Origin: Eubacterium callanderi
Lineage (GTDB): Bacteria; Bacillota; Clostridia; Eubacteriales; Eubacteriaceae
Length of the DNA: 64,000 nucleotides
Direction: 5' to 3'
Assembly: GCF_900142645.1 (NCBI RefSeq)
Contig: NZ_FRBP01000007.1
Location: 88,662-152,661 of the forward strand
The notes under the pieces were generated by a model. The model searched no databases. It was not told the DNA's origin and was given only the letters and a program-made list of their open reading frames with translations. Shown piece by piece: positions 25,916 to 34,318 of the stretch. A program made the position numbers and the translations under genes. How positions within the stretch are numbered: position 1 is the first letter of the stretch; every line of letters starts with the position of its first letter.

Positions 25916-26314
25916 ATGAAATTATTGGAAAAGGACGACTCTGTCATCAGTCTGAAAGCTGAGCTGGCCATTATCCAGGAGGAGATTATCCATCTTACTC
26001 AGCTTGAAGAAAAATGGATGCGTTTATCTGAAAAAACATCCTACACAAGGGTGGAAAGAAAACAGCAAATTCTTAAACAGCTAACGCTTATCCGGGAGGC
26101 GGTGGGTGAGAAGCGCCGTCAGGAACACCTGCTTAAAAAAAGCCTTAAGGTTATTCTTGAGGCAATTCCAAAGCTTAAAAACATCCAGAAAAAAGTATTT
26201 TACATGCAGCGCTATACTGGAAAATCACTGGTGCAGATCGCCGAGGAGCTTGAGTATGACTATGATTATATCCGCCATGTCGCTTCAAAAGCAAATCAAG
26301 TGATGAAACGCTAG
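25916..26314 (+). CDS. Sigma-70 region-4-like / phage late-activator-like regulator
   Basis: A 132-residue protein: long N-terminal coiled-coil helices (residues about 10-85) and a C-terminal HTH (IQKKVFYMQRYTGKSLVQIAEELEYDYDYIRHVASKANQVMKR) like sigma region 4. This is the make-up of ArpU/RinA-type proteins that switch on phage late or lysis genes. The start at 25916 is chosen for the GGTGGGAG just ahead; a longer frame from 25877 lacks a site. It lies directly upstream of a holin-peptidase operon and probably controls it. Confidence 0.7.
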   Translation: MKLLEKDDSVISLKAELAIIQEEIIHLTQLEEKWMRLSEKTSYTRVERKQQILKQLTLIREAVGEKRRQEHLLKKSLKVILEAIPKLKNIQKKVFYMQRYTGKSLVQIAEELEYDYDYIRHVASKANQVMKR

Positions 26315-26345
26315 ATTAAGTAATCAAATTCTCCCACTTGCCTCC

Positions 26346-26370
26346 AAAGAGCCGGAAGGCTCTTTTTTTT
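26346..26370 (+). terminator. Terminator after the sigma-like regulator gene
   Basis: AAAGAGCC-GGAA-GGCTCTTT followed by a T-run. It separates the regulator from the holin operon, which therefore needs its own promoter. Confidence 0.85.
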
Positions 26371-26393
26371 AAGCAAACACAGCACAAAGTGAG

Positions 26394-26424
26394 CACAGCC
26401 GGTCCACAAACGCAGTGCTATAAT
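26394..26424 (+). promoter_or_regulatory. Extended -10 promoter of the holin-peptidase operon
   Basis: TGCTATAAT (26416-26424) is an extended -10 with no normal -35. CACAG at 26394-26398 lies 25 bp (start to start) before the TATAAT; the same spacing recurs before the DUF1906 gene (27504 and 27529). This could be the site for the sigma-like regulator. Confidence 0.45.
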
Positions 26425-26501
26425 GTGCTTATCGAAAGCATAGCTGTTATCGCGATACCACAACATCAGCAGACTTCGATAGAAAGTAGGTGATAATCGG
26501 A

Positions 26502-26762
26502 ATGAACTTAAAGATTCGATTAAAGAACAAAGCCTTCTGGGTTGCCTGTATCGGCCTGATCGTTTTGATCCTGCAGTACGCTCAGGGATTTATCTCAACG
26601 GATTTTAACGTGCCTTTAATCGAAAAGATTTTAAACGCAGTTGTCATCTGTGCCGTTGCAATGGGCGTGATTGTCGATCCGACAACCCCCAGCATCAGCG
26701 ATTCAGAACAGGTATTAAAAAAGAAAGACAAAAAGGAAGGCGGTGAAAAAAAATGGAGATGA
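26502..26762 (+). CDS. Phage holin, phi-LC3 family
   Basis: An 86-residue protein: short charged start (MNLKIRLKNKAFW), one helix (VACIGLIVLILQYAQGF), a second helix (AVVICAVAMGVIVD), the family motif DPTTPSISDSEQVL and a lysine-rich tail. It would form the membrane lesion that frees the following peptidase. It starts at the ATG after AGGTGA; an in-frame GTG at 26490 is part of that site. It overlaps the peptidase gene by 10 bp. Confidence 0.85.
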   Translation: MNLKIRLKNKAFWVACIGLIVLILQYAQGFISTDFNVPLIEKILNAVVICAVAMGVIVDPTTPSISDSEQVLKKKDKKEGGEKKWR

Positions 26763-27487
26763 CCTTAACACAGGTACAGGAAGCCCTCAAGCTCTGCAAC
26801 TACGCGCCGGGGACCGTCGATGGCTATGATGGACCCGAAACCCAGGCTGCTGTGAGGCGGACCCAGGAAGGTTATGACATTGAGGCTGACGGCATTGCCG
26901 GTCCGGTGACAAAAGAGCATCTGTCCAAGCAGGTACGCGGCATACAGGCGCAATTGAACGCAAAGGGCTGCGGCTGCCCTGTCGATGGCCTTCCAGGCCC
27001 CTTAACCGATGCGGCCGTCAAGACACTGCAGGCCGATTTTGGACTCGTCGCTGACGGCATCGTCGGCTATAACACTGAAGCGGCCCTGTTTGACTATGCC
27101 ACAGCCGATCCGGCGCCAGCTTTTGACCCGCAGGAACAGGTAACCGAGCATTTTAATATGCAGGAGTTTAAATGTGAGTGCGGCGGCAAATACTGCGATG
27201 GGTTTCCGGTTCCGATGAATCGGACACTCATCGAAAAGCTGGAGCAGGTGCGCAATGACCTGGGGATTCCCCTGGTCGTGACCTCTGGCGTAAGGTGTGA
27301 AATCCTCAACGCAGAAGTCGGCGGTGTGCCGGATTCCTACCATAAACTGGGACGGGCGGCTGATATTGCCGTCTATGCCGCCAATGGGTACACCGTCGAT
27401 GCGGTAGCAGACGCGGGTGAGCGGTATGGCCTGAAGACCATCCGCTATTATGACAGGAGCTTTGTGCATTTTCAGTGGAATGCTTAA
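26753..27487 (+). CDS. Endolysin: two PG-binding repeats plus M15 peptidase
   Basis: A 244-residue protein: two PG_binding_1-like repeats (about 5-60 and 62-115: TVDGYDGPETQAAV, DGLPGPLTDAAV) and an M15-type peptidase (about 128-244) with VTSGVRCEILNAEVGG, the zinc-site stretch SYHKLGRAADIAV and a closing FVHFQW. It should cut D-Ala-containing peptide stems in peptidoglycan. There is no signal peptide; release depends on the overlapping holin. The N-terminal and Cys-containing parts resemble the truncated protein at 1-294. Confidence 0.85.
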   Translation: MEMTLTQVQEALKLCNYAPGTVDGYDGPETQAAVRRTQEGYDIEADGIAGPVTKEHLSKQVRGIQAQLNAKGCGCPVDGLPGPLTDAAVKTLQADFGLVADGIVGYNTEAALFDYATADPAPAFDPQEQVTEHFNMQEFKCECGGKYCDGFPVPMNRTLIEKLEQVRNDLGIPLVVTSGVRCEILNAEVGGVPDSYHKLGRAADIAVYAANGYTVDAVADAGERYGLKTIRYYDRSFVHFQWNA

Positions 27488-27503
27488 AAACACACAAACT
27501 GCA

Positions 27504-27534
27504 CACAGACAAAGCAGAGAAACGCGGATAAAAT
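27504..27534 (+). promoter_or_regulatory. Possible promoter of the DUF1906 gene
   Basis: CACAG (27504-27508) and TAAAAT (27529-27534) repeat the CACAG-to-minus-10 spacing seen before the holin gene. The other shared word, AAACGC, is shifted by 2 bp between the copies, so the match is modest. The rest of the 174-bp gap is AT-rich leader. Confidence 0.35.
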
Positions 27535-27661
27535 AGCATTATAAAAGCGCCCGACACTGCATAAGGCCAAAAACTAAAGCAGAGGACCGGTTCTTCTTAA
27601 ACCGGCAAGTGCACATTGTCGGTTTACTAAAAAAATAAAAACAGAAAGAAGGATTTATATT

Positions 27662-29800
27662 ATGGATCAGAAAGTATTAATGACGCAGAAATGGTTAAAT
27701 GCAACCTATAAAAATTTTAATGGTTATATCTCATGTACGGAAGACGGCCAAACAGGGAATGGCACAGTGGCATCTTTAATTTCAGCTCTGCAAATTGAAA
27801 TTGGTGTTTCCACACCAACTGGTGAGTTTGGCCCAATGACCGCAGAGCTTTGTCCAACTGTCCAAAGTGGCGCGAAAGGTCATATTGTCAATATTATTCA
27901 GGGAGGGTTATGGTGTAAGGGGTTCTCTTCCCAGGATCTGACTCAGGATTTTGACAATACAACCGTTTCCGGTGTAAACCAATTTAAAATGGCAGCTGGG
28001 CTTACCGCTGACAGGAAAGTGGATGCAAAAACAATGAAAGGCTTATTATCCACAGATGCTGTCGTTTTAATTTCAGGCGGTGACAGCCGCATTCGAGCCA
28101 TTCAGCAGGCACTTAACAATAAATACAGTGATTACTTCTGGATGGACTTGAATATCTGTCCCTGTGACGGGGTCTATGGCAGAAACACCTGTAACGCGCT
28201 GCTTTATGCCTTTCAAAAAGAAGTTGGTATTGATGAGCCAAATGGTGTGTTCGGACCTGGCACAGCACAGGGAGCGAATGATCATAATGTTGCGTTAAAC
28301 AGCAGACAGACCGCTTTGGTTTACCTGCTTCAGTATATGCTCTATGTCAATGGATTTAACCCAGGCTCTTTTAATGGTATCTTTGATACCGGCGTTGAAA
28401 ATGCTGTGATCAATTTCCAGAGCCTGATGGCATTGGAAGCCGATGGATGGGTTGGCTTGTCGACTTGGGCGGCTTTACTTGTCAGCAAAGGAAATGTGGA
28501 CCGCAGCTGCAATGCCTGCGATTGTACTGACCGCATCACGAGCCAGCGAGCTCAGTATCTAAAAAGTATTGGTATCAACTATGTTGGAAGATATATTACA
28601 GGTTATTGGGCCGTATCCATTTCAGAAATCAGTTTAATTCTGGAAGCTGGAATGAAGTTTGTTCCTATCTTTGAACGATCAGGTAATGATTTATCCGGAA
28701 ACATGGATGTTACCGATGCAAGCTACTTTACCCATGAGCAGGGCCGACAGGACGCTTTATATGCTGCATCAACAGCTCAAGAGCTAGGACTTCCTGAGAA
28801 TACAACGATTTACTTTGCAGTCGATTTTGATGCTTATGATTTTGAGGTGGATAGCAATATTCTCGAATATTTCAGAGCACTTTCAGTATATTTACTCCAC
28901 TACAATGTGGGAATTTATGGACCGCGTAATGTCTGCACTCGTGTTTCAAATGCAGGTTACGCCAAAACAAGCTACGTTGCGGATATGTCAACAGGCTTTT
29001 CAGGTAATATTGGTGTACGAATTCCAAGCAATTGGGCCTTTGACCAATTTTATGAAACAAGCTATGGTTCTGGTGACTCACAAATTAATATTGATAAGGT
29101 AATGGCTTCAGGACAGGATACCGGGGTTTCATCCCTTACTCTATCTAATGTCGCTAAAGGACTTTGTAATGAAATGCTTAGAATTTTTCACATTGATCCA
29201 AGTATTGGCTGGGATTGGAATCAGAAAACCACTATTCCAGGGCCGTTCATTGATATTGAATACAAGTTCGGCCTGAGTGGTTCATTTACGCCAATGGTAG
29301 ACACCAGTACCATTCCTTCAAGTGATAAAGCCACAATTACCATTAATAACGGCGAATTTGAAAAAGGTGACATTACTACCGCAGAAAAAATTTTAGATAC
29401 TTTAACAGCGACCGATAAAGCTATCATCAATGCTTCTGGAGGTATTCAAACATCCGTTGCTTTTGCGAACAGTATTAATCATGGTACACTCACCATTTCA
29501 TTTTCAACCGTTGATGGATTCCCAACATTTAATATTCAGGTAAAACAGTTAGTCTATAGTACATCCGTTGAAAACAGAAATGTTTATTTCGAAATTTCCT
29601 TTAAAATGAAAGGACAACCAGATTATCAACAGGATCTTGATAATATTGTTGCAAATCATAGAGCACTTTTATATACAGGTGGGCTTGTTTTAGCGATAGT
29701 ACTTCTGATAGCCGCTGTTCCAACGGGCGGTCTTACTGCATCTACTGGCGCAGCTTTAATGATTGCTGTCCTGCTGGCCATCAATACATATAATAACTAA
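27662..29800 (+). CDS. Large DUF1906 (glycoside hydrolase-like) protein with PG-binding repeats
   Basis: A 712-residue protein. Three or more PG_binding-like repeats fill residues about 1-285 (GNGTVASLISALQ, DGVYGRNTCNALL, SFNGIFDTGVENAV). A DUF1906 domain follows (about 290-490: YLKSIGINYVGRYITG, TIYFAVDFDAYDF, VGIYGP, WAFDQFYE), a TIM barrel related to Rv2525c and GH25 lysozymes. Residues about 510-660 are unrecognised, and the C-terminus has two hydrophobic helices (about 668-708). There is no signal peptide. It follows the holin and endolysin and is AT-richer than its surroundings, suggesting acquisition. It could be a wall-active effector released by the cassette. Confidence 0.75.
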   Translation: MDQKVLMTQKWLNATYKNFNGYISCTEDGQTGNGTVASLISALQIEIGVSTPTGEFGPMTAELCPTVQSGAKGHIVNIIQGGLWCKGFSSQDLTQDFDNTTVSGVNQFKMAAGLTADRKVDAKTMKGLLSTDAVVLISGGDSRIRAIQQALNNKYSDYFWMDLNICPCDGVYGRNTCNALLYAFQKEVGIDEPNGVFGPGTAQGANDHNVALNSRQTALVYLLQYMLYVNGFNPGSFNGIFDTGVENAVINFQSLMALEADGWVGLSTWAALLVSKGNVDRSCNACDCTDRITSQRAQYLKSIGINYVGRYITGYWAVSISEISLILEAGMKFVPIFERSGNDLSGNMDVTDASYFTHEQGRQDALYAASTAQELGLPENTTIYFAVDFDAYDFEVDSNILEYFRALSVYLLHYNVGIYGPRNVCTRVSNAGYAKTSYVADMSTGFSGNIGVRIPSNWAFDQFYETSYGSGDSQINIDKVMASGQDTGVSSLTLSNVAKGLCNEMLRIFHIDPSIGWDWNQKTTIPGPFIDIEYKFGLSGSFTPMVDTSTIPSSDKATITINNGEFEKGDITTAEKILDTLTATDKAIINASGGIQTSVAFANSINHGTLTISFSTVDGFPTFNIQVKQLVYSTSVENRNVYFEISFKMKGQPDYQQDLDNIVANHRALLYTGGLVLAIVLLIAAVPTGGLTASTGAALMIAVLLAINTYNN

Positions 29801-29812
29801 TAAACGTCTTAT

Positions 29813-29845
29813 AGAAAGCTTTCTTTTAAAGGGGGCTTTCTTTTG
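29813..29845 (+). terminator. Terminator of the DUF1906 gene
   Basis: AGAAAGC (29813-29819) pairs with GCTTTCT (29835-29841) and is followed by TTTT. It is a modest hairpin with a large loop. Confidence 0.6.
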
Positions 29846-29875
29846 GTATAATATAAAAAAATAATGGAGGTCACC

Positions 29876-30400
29876 ATGGAAGCGCTATACATAAATGAGC
29901 CGCACTACACCAAGGCGGATACTGAAGAACTTCTGAAAAAAAACACCCTGGGGTTATCCAAAGATATGACAAACATAAAAATCATGGGAGTGCTTATCGC
30001 CGGAATGGAAATAATCATTTTTCTTTTAAGCGGGTTTAAATTTGATCTGATTTCACTCATCGGCTTAGCTGCACTGAGCCTTGTAGCACTCATTGAACTT
30101 TATGCATGCAACTATGACCGTTTTATCTTTTTTATAACAAAACTAAAGGGCGCCAGACTAAGAAAAGTGAATAAGGTTGAAGACAAGCCCCCTGTGTTTT
30201 TATTTTATGAAAACTACGCCGACTGTACTTTTATGAAGCATTTGGAATACAGTGAACTGACCAATTTTAAAGAGGATGATCTTCATTTTGTTTTTTACTA
30301 CAAAAATATCTATTTTGTGCTCCAAAAGAATGCTTTCACAAAGGGAACACCGGAAAATTTCAGGGAATTTTTTCTGAATAAAACGGGCAATGCGCTTTAA
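29876..30400 (+). CDS. YcxB-like membrane protein
   Basis: A 174-residue protein with two adjacent helices (IKIMGVLIAGMEIIIFLLSG and LISLIGLAALSLVALIEL) and a cytoplasmic C-terminal beta-rich domain (PPVFLFYENYADC ... YSELTNFKEDDLHFVFYYKNIYFVLQKNAF) laid out like YcxB-family proteins. The function is unknown. The ATG at 29876 follows GGAGG by 5 bases; the ATG at 29864 is part of that site. TATAAT lies just upstream. Base composition is AT-rich like the preceding gene. Confidence 0.6.
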   Translation: MEALYINEPHYTKADTEELLKKNTLGLSKDMTNIKIMGVLIAGMEIIIFLLSGFKFDLISLIGLAALSLVALIELYACNYDRFIFFITKLKGARLRKVNKVEDKPPVFLFYENYADCTFMKHLEYSELTNFKEDDLHFVFYYKNIYFVLQKNAFTKGTPENFREFFLNKTGNAL

Positions 30401-30420
30401 GACTGACCGTATAGACTTTT

Positions 30421-30960
30421 TTACTCCCAGGCCAGCTCCCTGAGCACCTTCATATAGAGCTCCTTATCCCACCGTGGTTCCTCGTCAAACAGGCTGTACT
30501 CACTGTGGCCGCCGGATTTCCGGTAGCCGCGGTAGCCGGCCCGCACAGCCATACAGAAACGCTGGAGGCAGGTAGTCTCAAGATAGTCGAGATCGCCAAA
30601 GCACACGCCTTCAAACTGCTCCTGCATAAAGGTCAGCAGCTCGTCGTCTGAAACCAGATCATCAGATTCGTTTTTATACAGGAAAAAAATATCCTGCAGC
30701 CGCTTAAGCGTCTTGACATAATTCTCCTGCCAGATATACTGGGAGTCACAAAAAAGGTGGATGATTTTTTTAGTGACACAGGGACCAATCTCCACGCGCT
30801 GGTGTTTCTTAAGGCTTTCATTTCGGGATTCCATCACTGCCAGCGCATCCTCGCCGGACAGGGTAAGGCCAAAGTGTTCGCTTTCTTCGTTGCAGGCCAG
30901 CACTGCTTTTGTGTCTTCCACCAGCTGTACTTCAGCCGCTGTTTTCATAAGATCCATCAT
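30421..30960 (-). CDS. Uncharacterised DUF6323-like protein
   Basis: A 179-residue soluble, acidic, mostly helical protein. Visible features are FGLTLSGEDALAVMESRNESLKKHQRVEIG near the N-terminus, FCDSQYIWQENYVKTLKRLQDIFFLYKNE in the middle and AGYRGYRKSGG near the end. I match it to DUF6323 only by recall of this pattern, so the family name is tentative. The function is unknown. It is a single gene, convergent with the YcxB-like gene 20 bp away. Confidence 0.6.
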   Translation of the reverse strand: MMDLMKTAAEVQLVEDTKAVLACNEESEHFGLTLSGEDALAVMESRNESLKKHQRVEIGPCVTKKIIHLFCDSQYIWQENYVKTLKRLQDIFFLYKNESDDLVSDDELLTFMQEQFEGVCFGDLDYLETTCLQRFCMAVRAGYRGYRKSGGHSEYSLFDEEPRWDKELYMKVLRELAWE

Positions 30961-31028
30961 TTCCAGACACTTCCTTTCTCTTGCAGAGTAACCCCTATTG
31001 TACGCCCATTCTTCAGAAATAAACAGTC

Positions 31029-31057
31029 TTGTAGTTGAAAATTTTGTGGGGTATAAT
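31029..31057 (+). promoter_or_regulatory. Orphan plus-strand promoter facing a terminator
   Basis: TTGTAG (31029-31034) and TATAAT (31052-31057) with 17-bp spacing. No plus-strand gene follows before the terminator at 31091-31120. Confidence 0.5.
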
Positions 31058-31063
31058 GGAGGT

Positions 31064-31124
31064 AGAGGGGAAGTGCTTATCCCAAAATAAAAAGTTCCAG
31101 CCAGGTTTTGGCTGGAACTTTTTT
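31064..31124 (+). ncRNA. Candidate short RNA of about 60 nt
   Basis: The interval from the predicted start (near 31064) to the end of the AAGTTCCAGCC / GGCTGGAACTT terminator would give a transcript of about 60 nt, made of a purine-rich 5' half and the terminator hairpin. It has no convincing ORF. The hairpin also serves the convergent rpiR gene, so the RNA is only a possibility. Confidence 0.25.
31091..31120. terminator. Bidirectional terminator at the 3' end of RpiR gene 1
   Basis: AAAGTTCCAGCC / GGCTGGAACTTT stem with a 7-base loop and T-runs on both strands, touching the end of the regulator gene. Confidence 0.85.
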
Positions 31125-31969
31125 CATGTTTTGTTTAAGGATACCGCAATCCGCGACTGGTTGAGGGCTTTGTAGAACTTGGCCTCGTTCTGCATAAAGA
31201 CGGACAGGTACAAGATATCCACAATCACCAGCTGGACGATTCTGGACGCCATGGCTTCGGAGTGGTATTTTTTATCATTGGTGGAGCTGGATAAAAACAC
31301 ATCGGATTTTTTCGCCAGGCTGGAATTGCTGAAGCTGGTCAGCGATATAATCTTTGCGCCGTTTTCCTTTGCAAGGCTGGCTGCGTTCAACACCTCCACA
31401 CTTTCACCTGTATGGGAAACCACAAACAGGACGTCCTCAGAGGTCATATGTGAGCAGTGAATGTTCATCAGGTGTGAATCCTGAAAGCCGTTAACATTTA
31501 ACCCGATTTTCCCAAACTTATGCAGCGCATCAATGGCGACGGCCGAAGAGGCGCCGATTCCAAAAAATGTCACGCGCCTTGCATTAAGAATCATCTCTGC
31601 ACATTGGTCAATATCCTTCTGGTTGATAGAATACTCCAGATCGCTGACCGCGGTATTGGTATGCTTAATCACCTTGCGCTTGATATCAGAGGTACTGTCG
31701 CCCTCTGCAATTTCTTCATTGATGGTCTCACTGGGGCTGTCGATCAGCTCTTTTGCGAGATTAACCCGAAAAATCTGATAAGAATCATAATCCAGCTTTT
31801 TGAGAAACCGCATAACGGTTGTCTCACTGGTGCTGCAATAATTGGCCAGCTCTGTAATGGACAAAAGAATGGTAGCATCCGGATTATCCAGTATGTAGTC
31901 TGCAATGGTCTTCTGCGTTTTAGAGAGCAGATTGTATTTTGTTCGTATATCACTTAATAAAGAAGCCAT
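31124..31969 (-). CDS. RpiR/MurR-family transcriptional regulator, paralogue 1
   Basis: A 281-residue regulator: N-terminal HTH_6 (residues about 1-75, LSDIRTKYNLLSKTQKTIADYI ... LANYCSTSETTVMRFLKKL) and a sugar-phosphate-binding SIS domain (about 120-250, VTFFGIGASSAVAIDALHKFG, VLFVVSHTGESVEVLN). It is divergent from the polyol operon at 32184, whose promoter is followed by a TTTAC-N5-GTAAA palindrome. It is the same length as the RpiR protein at 40981 and closely similar, so the two may bind the same sites. Confidence 0.9.
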   Translation of the reverse strand: MASLLSDIRTKYNLLSKTQKTIADYILDNPDATILLSITELANYCSTSETTVMRFLKKLDYDSYQIFRVNLAKELIDSPSETINEEIAEGDSTSDIKRKVIKHTNTAVSDLEYSINQKDIDQCAEMILNARRVTFFGIGASSAVAIDALHKFGKIGLNVNGFQDSHLMNIHCSHMTSEDVLFVVSHTGESVEVLNAASLAKENGAKIISLTSFSNSSLAKKSDVFLSSSTNDKKYHSEAMASRIVQLVIVDILYLSVFMQNEAKFYKALNQSRIAVSLNKT

Positions 31970-32063
31970 AAGATTTCTCCCTTTTTCCTCTTTTTGAATT
32001 AATTATACTTCATAACTCTCTGAAAGTAAAACACTTTTTCGTTAATAATTTACGATATGTATG

Positions 32064-32117
32064 TTGACATCGTCAAAAAATGATGTTATAATTCGTTTAT
32101 AATTTACGAATAGTAAA
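32064..32117 (+). promoter_or_regulatory. Promoter and operator of polyol operon 1
   Basis: TTGACA (32064-32069) and TATAAT (32087-32092), 17-bp spacing, followed by the palindrome TTTACGAATAGTAAA (32103-32117) over the start site. A further TTTACG lies ahead of the -35 and ACGTAAA follows downstream. The spacer TCAAAAAATGATG is shared, with one change, with the promoter at 41960. Confidence 0.75.
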
Positions 32118-32183
32118 TACAAAACGTAAATTTAATACTATTTTTGTGTAGAAACAAATAATCAGAGGAGGCAAAGATTAAAA

Positions 32184-33236
32184 ATGAAAGCAGTAAGAAT
32201 GTATAAGCCTGGAGACTTGAGGGTTGAGGATGTCGAAAAACCAAAAATGATGGACGACGAAGCGATGGTGAAGGTTCGCGCTGTTGGTCTTTGCGGTTCA
32301 GATATTCCAAGAGCTCTGGTCTATGGCGCTCACGTTTCACCGATTACCATCGGACATGAATTTTCCGGTGAAATCGAAGCTGTTGGAAAAAATGTGAAAA
32401 ACTTTAAGCCCGGGGACCGGGTTGTGGTTCCGCCGCTCATTCCATGCGGGAAATGCGAATGGTGCCAGAAGGGAATCTACTCTTTATGCGAGGATTATGA
32501 TTATTATGGCTCAAGACGCGACGGCGCCCTCGCCGAATATGTATCCGTCAAGGAATCCAACCTTTTAAAGGTTCCGGAGGGCGTATCCTATGAGGACGCC
32601 GCAACTCTTGACCCGTGTGCGAACGCCTATCACGGCCTCATGCGCGGCGGCTTTAAAGAAGGCGACAGTGTCTGTGTCTGCGGCACCGGCCCCATCGGCT
32701 TATTCGCCGCACAATACGCAAAGCTCTGCGGAGCGTCTCAGGTCATTGCGGTGGACGTATGGGATGAAAAGCTGGATATCGCCAAAAAAGTCGGCGCAGA
32801 TGTGACCATCAATTCCTTAAACGAAGATCCTGTGGAAGCGGTTAAAAAAGCGACCGACGGAAAAGGCGCAAATCTGGTCATTGATTTCTCCGGCGTGCCG
32901 GCCGCCCAGAAGCAGTGTATTCTCATGGCCTCTAAAATGGGCCGGGTTGTCTTCCTCGGAATTTCTCATAAAGGCTTAGACTTAAGCGAAAAGGAAGTGG
33001 ACACCATCATGCGCAGCCAGCTGAGCGTTATCGGTTCATGGAACTCCTTCACGAAGCCTTATCCCGGTGAGGACTGGACAGAATCCTTAAAAATGTTCGG
33101 CGAACGCGGAATGACCGCCAGGGATATCATCAGCCACCGCCTGCCGCTGGATGACTGCCCGGGTATCTTTGATAAAATCAAGGAAGGCGGCTTCTTCTAC
33201 AACAAGGTCATGTTCTACCCCTGGGGACAGGAATAA
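32184..33236 (+). CDS. Zinc-dependent polyol/sugar alcohol dehydrogenase, paralogue 1
   Basis: A 350-residue MDR enzyme of the sorbitol/galactitol-1-phosphate dehydrogenase type. Catalytic zinc ligands: Cys in VGLCGSD and His-Glu in IGHEFSG; structural zinc: CGKCEWCQKGIYSLC. The Rossmann motif is GTGPIGLFAAQYAK. It should oxidise a polyol or polyol phosphate to a ketose with NAD. It is nearly the same protein as that at 42077 (about 40 differences in 350 by eye). First gene of an eight-gene operon. Confidence 0.9.
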   Translation: MKAVRMYKPGDLRVEDVEKPKMMDDEAMVKVRAVGLCGSDIPRALVYGAHVSPITIGHEFSGEIEAVGKNVKNFKPGDRVVVPPLIPCGKCEWCQKGIYSLCEDYDYYGSRRDGALAEYVSVKESNLLKVPEGVSYEDAATLDPCANAYHGLMRGGFKEGDSVCVCGTGPIGLFAAQYAKLCGASQVIAVDVWDEKLDIAKKVGADVTINSLNEDPVEAVKKATDGKGANLVIDFSGVPAAQKQCILMASKMGRVVFLGISHKGLDLSEKEVDTIMRSQLSVIGSWNSFTKPYPGEDWTESLKMFGERGMTARDIISHRLPLDDCPGIFDKIKEGGFFYNKVMFYPWGQE

Positions 33237-33253
33237 CCGAAAGGAAAAAAGCG

Positions 33254-34297
33254 ATGCAGGCATTTGTACTTAATGAAAACAGAGAGCTCGAGGTTCGGGA
33301 GGTTCCCGAGCCTCAGGGAAATGACGATAACATCATCGTCAAGGTAAAATCCGCTTCGATCTGCGGCACAGACATGCGCACTTTCTTAAAGGGAAATGAC
33401 AAAATTGACGTGCCGCGTGTCCTGGGCCACGAGTGTGCCGGGGATATTGTCCATGCCGGCAAACTTGCCAGGGAGCACGGCTATCAGGCAGGGGACCGTG
33501 TCACCATCGCCCCGGCCATCGGCTGCGGCGAGTGCTGGCCCTGCAAAACCGGCCATACCAATATGTGTGACCACCTGACCACCATCGGCTTCCAATATGA
33601 GGGTGTTTTCGCACCTTATCTGGAGATTCCGGCCCAGGCCATCAAGATGAACAATGTCATCAAGCTGCCGGACAGCATTGAGTATGATGACGCCACCCTG
33701 ATCGAGCCAGCAGCCTGCGCCTTAAACGGCCAGCGCTACATGCACATTGAGCCCGGCGATTTCGTGGTCGTTTACGGCAGCGGCATGATCGGCTGTATCC
33801 ATGCCGAGCTTGCTTTCCAGAAAGGGGCTGCAAAGGTCATTATTGTGGAACCTGTCGAAAAACGGGGAAAAATCGCCATGGAAAAGGTACCGGGTGTGAT
33901 CTGGGTCAATCCCTTCACACAGGACACGGCGGCAGAGGTTGAAAAAATCACTGAGGGCCGCGGCGCCAATGTGGTCATCACAGCGACCTCTGTTCCTTCT
34001 GTCCACACCGAGGCTCAGGTCATCGCCGCAAAGATGGGGCGTATTTCGTTGTTTGGCGGGCTTCCGGGTGAGAGCAGGGGGCACATCGACTCGAACCTCA
34101 TCCATTATAAGGAGCTTCAGGTCTGCGGTGTGCACGCCACTACGCCGGACTGTATGCGCGAAATTATGCAGCTCATGGCAGAAGGGAAGCTGGATGCCAA
34201 AAAGTATATCGAGCGTTCCATTAAGCTGGAAAATATCATGGACGGCTTCACCGCAATCCGGGATGAAAACATCATGAAGGTTGTTGTTCACCCATAA
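33254..34297 (+). CDS. Zinc-dependent alcohol dehydrogenase, second type
   Basis: A 347-residue MDR enzyme, distinct from its neighbour. Zinc ligands are in ASICGTDMR and LGHECAG, with structural zinc in CGECWPCKTGHTNMC; nucleotide-binding motif GSGMIGCIHAEL. It is probably an NAD-linked polyol or ketose reductase working next to the first dehydrogenase, 17 bp upstream. It has no counterpart in the second module. Confidence 0.85.
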   Translation: MQAFVLNENRELEVREVPEPQGNDDNIIVKVKSASICGTDMRTFLKGNDKIDVPRVLGHECAGDIVHAGKLAREHGYQAGDRVTIAPAIGCGECWPCKTGHTNMCDHLTTIGFQYEGVFAPYLEIPAQAIKMNNVIKLPDSIEYDDATLIEPAACALNGQRYMHIEPGDFVVVYGSGMIGCIHAELAFQKGAAKVIIVEPVEKRGKIAMEKVPGVIWVNPFTQDTAAEVEKITEGRGANVVITATSVPSVHTEAQVIAAKMGRISLFGGLPGESRGHIDSNLIHYKELQVCGVHATTPDCMREIMQLMAEGKLDAKKYIERSIKLENIMDGFTAIRDENIMKVVVHP

Positions 34298-34318
34298 ACT
34301 AAAAACAGGAGATCATCT

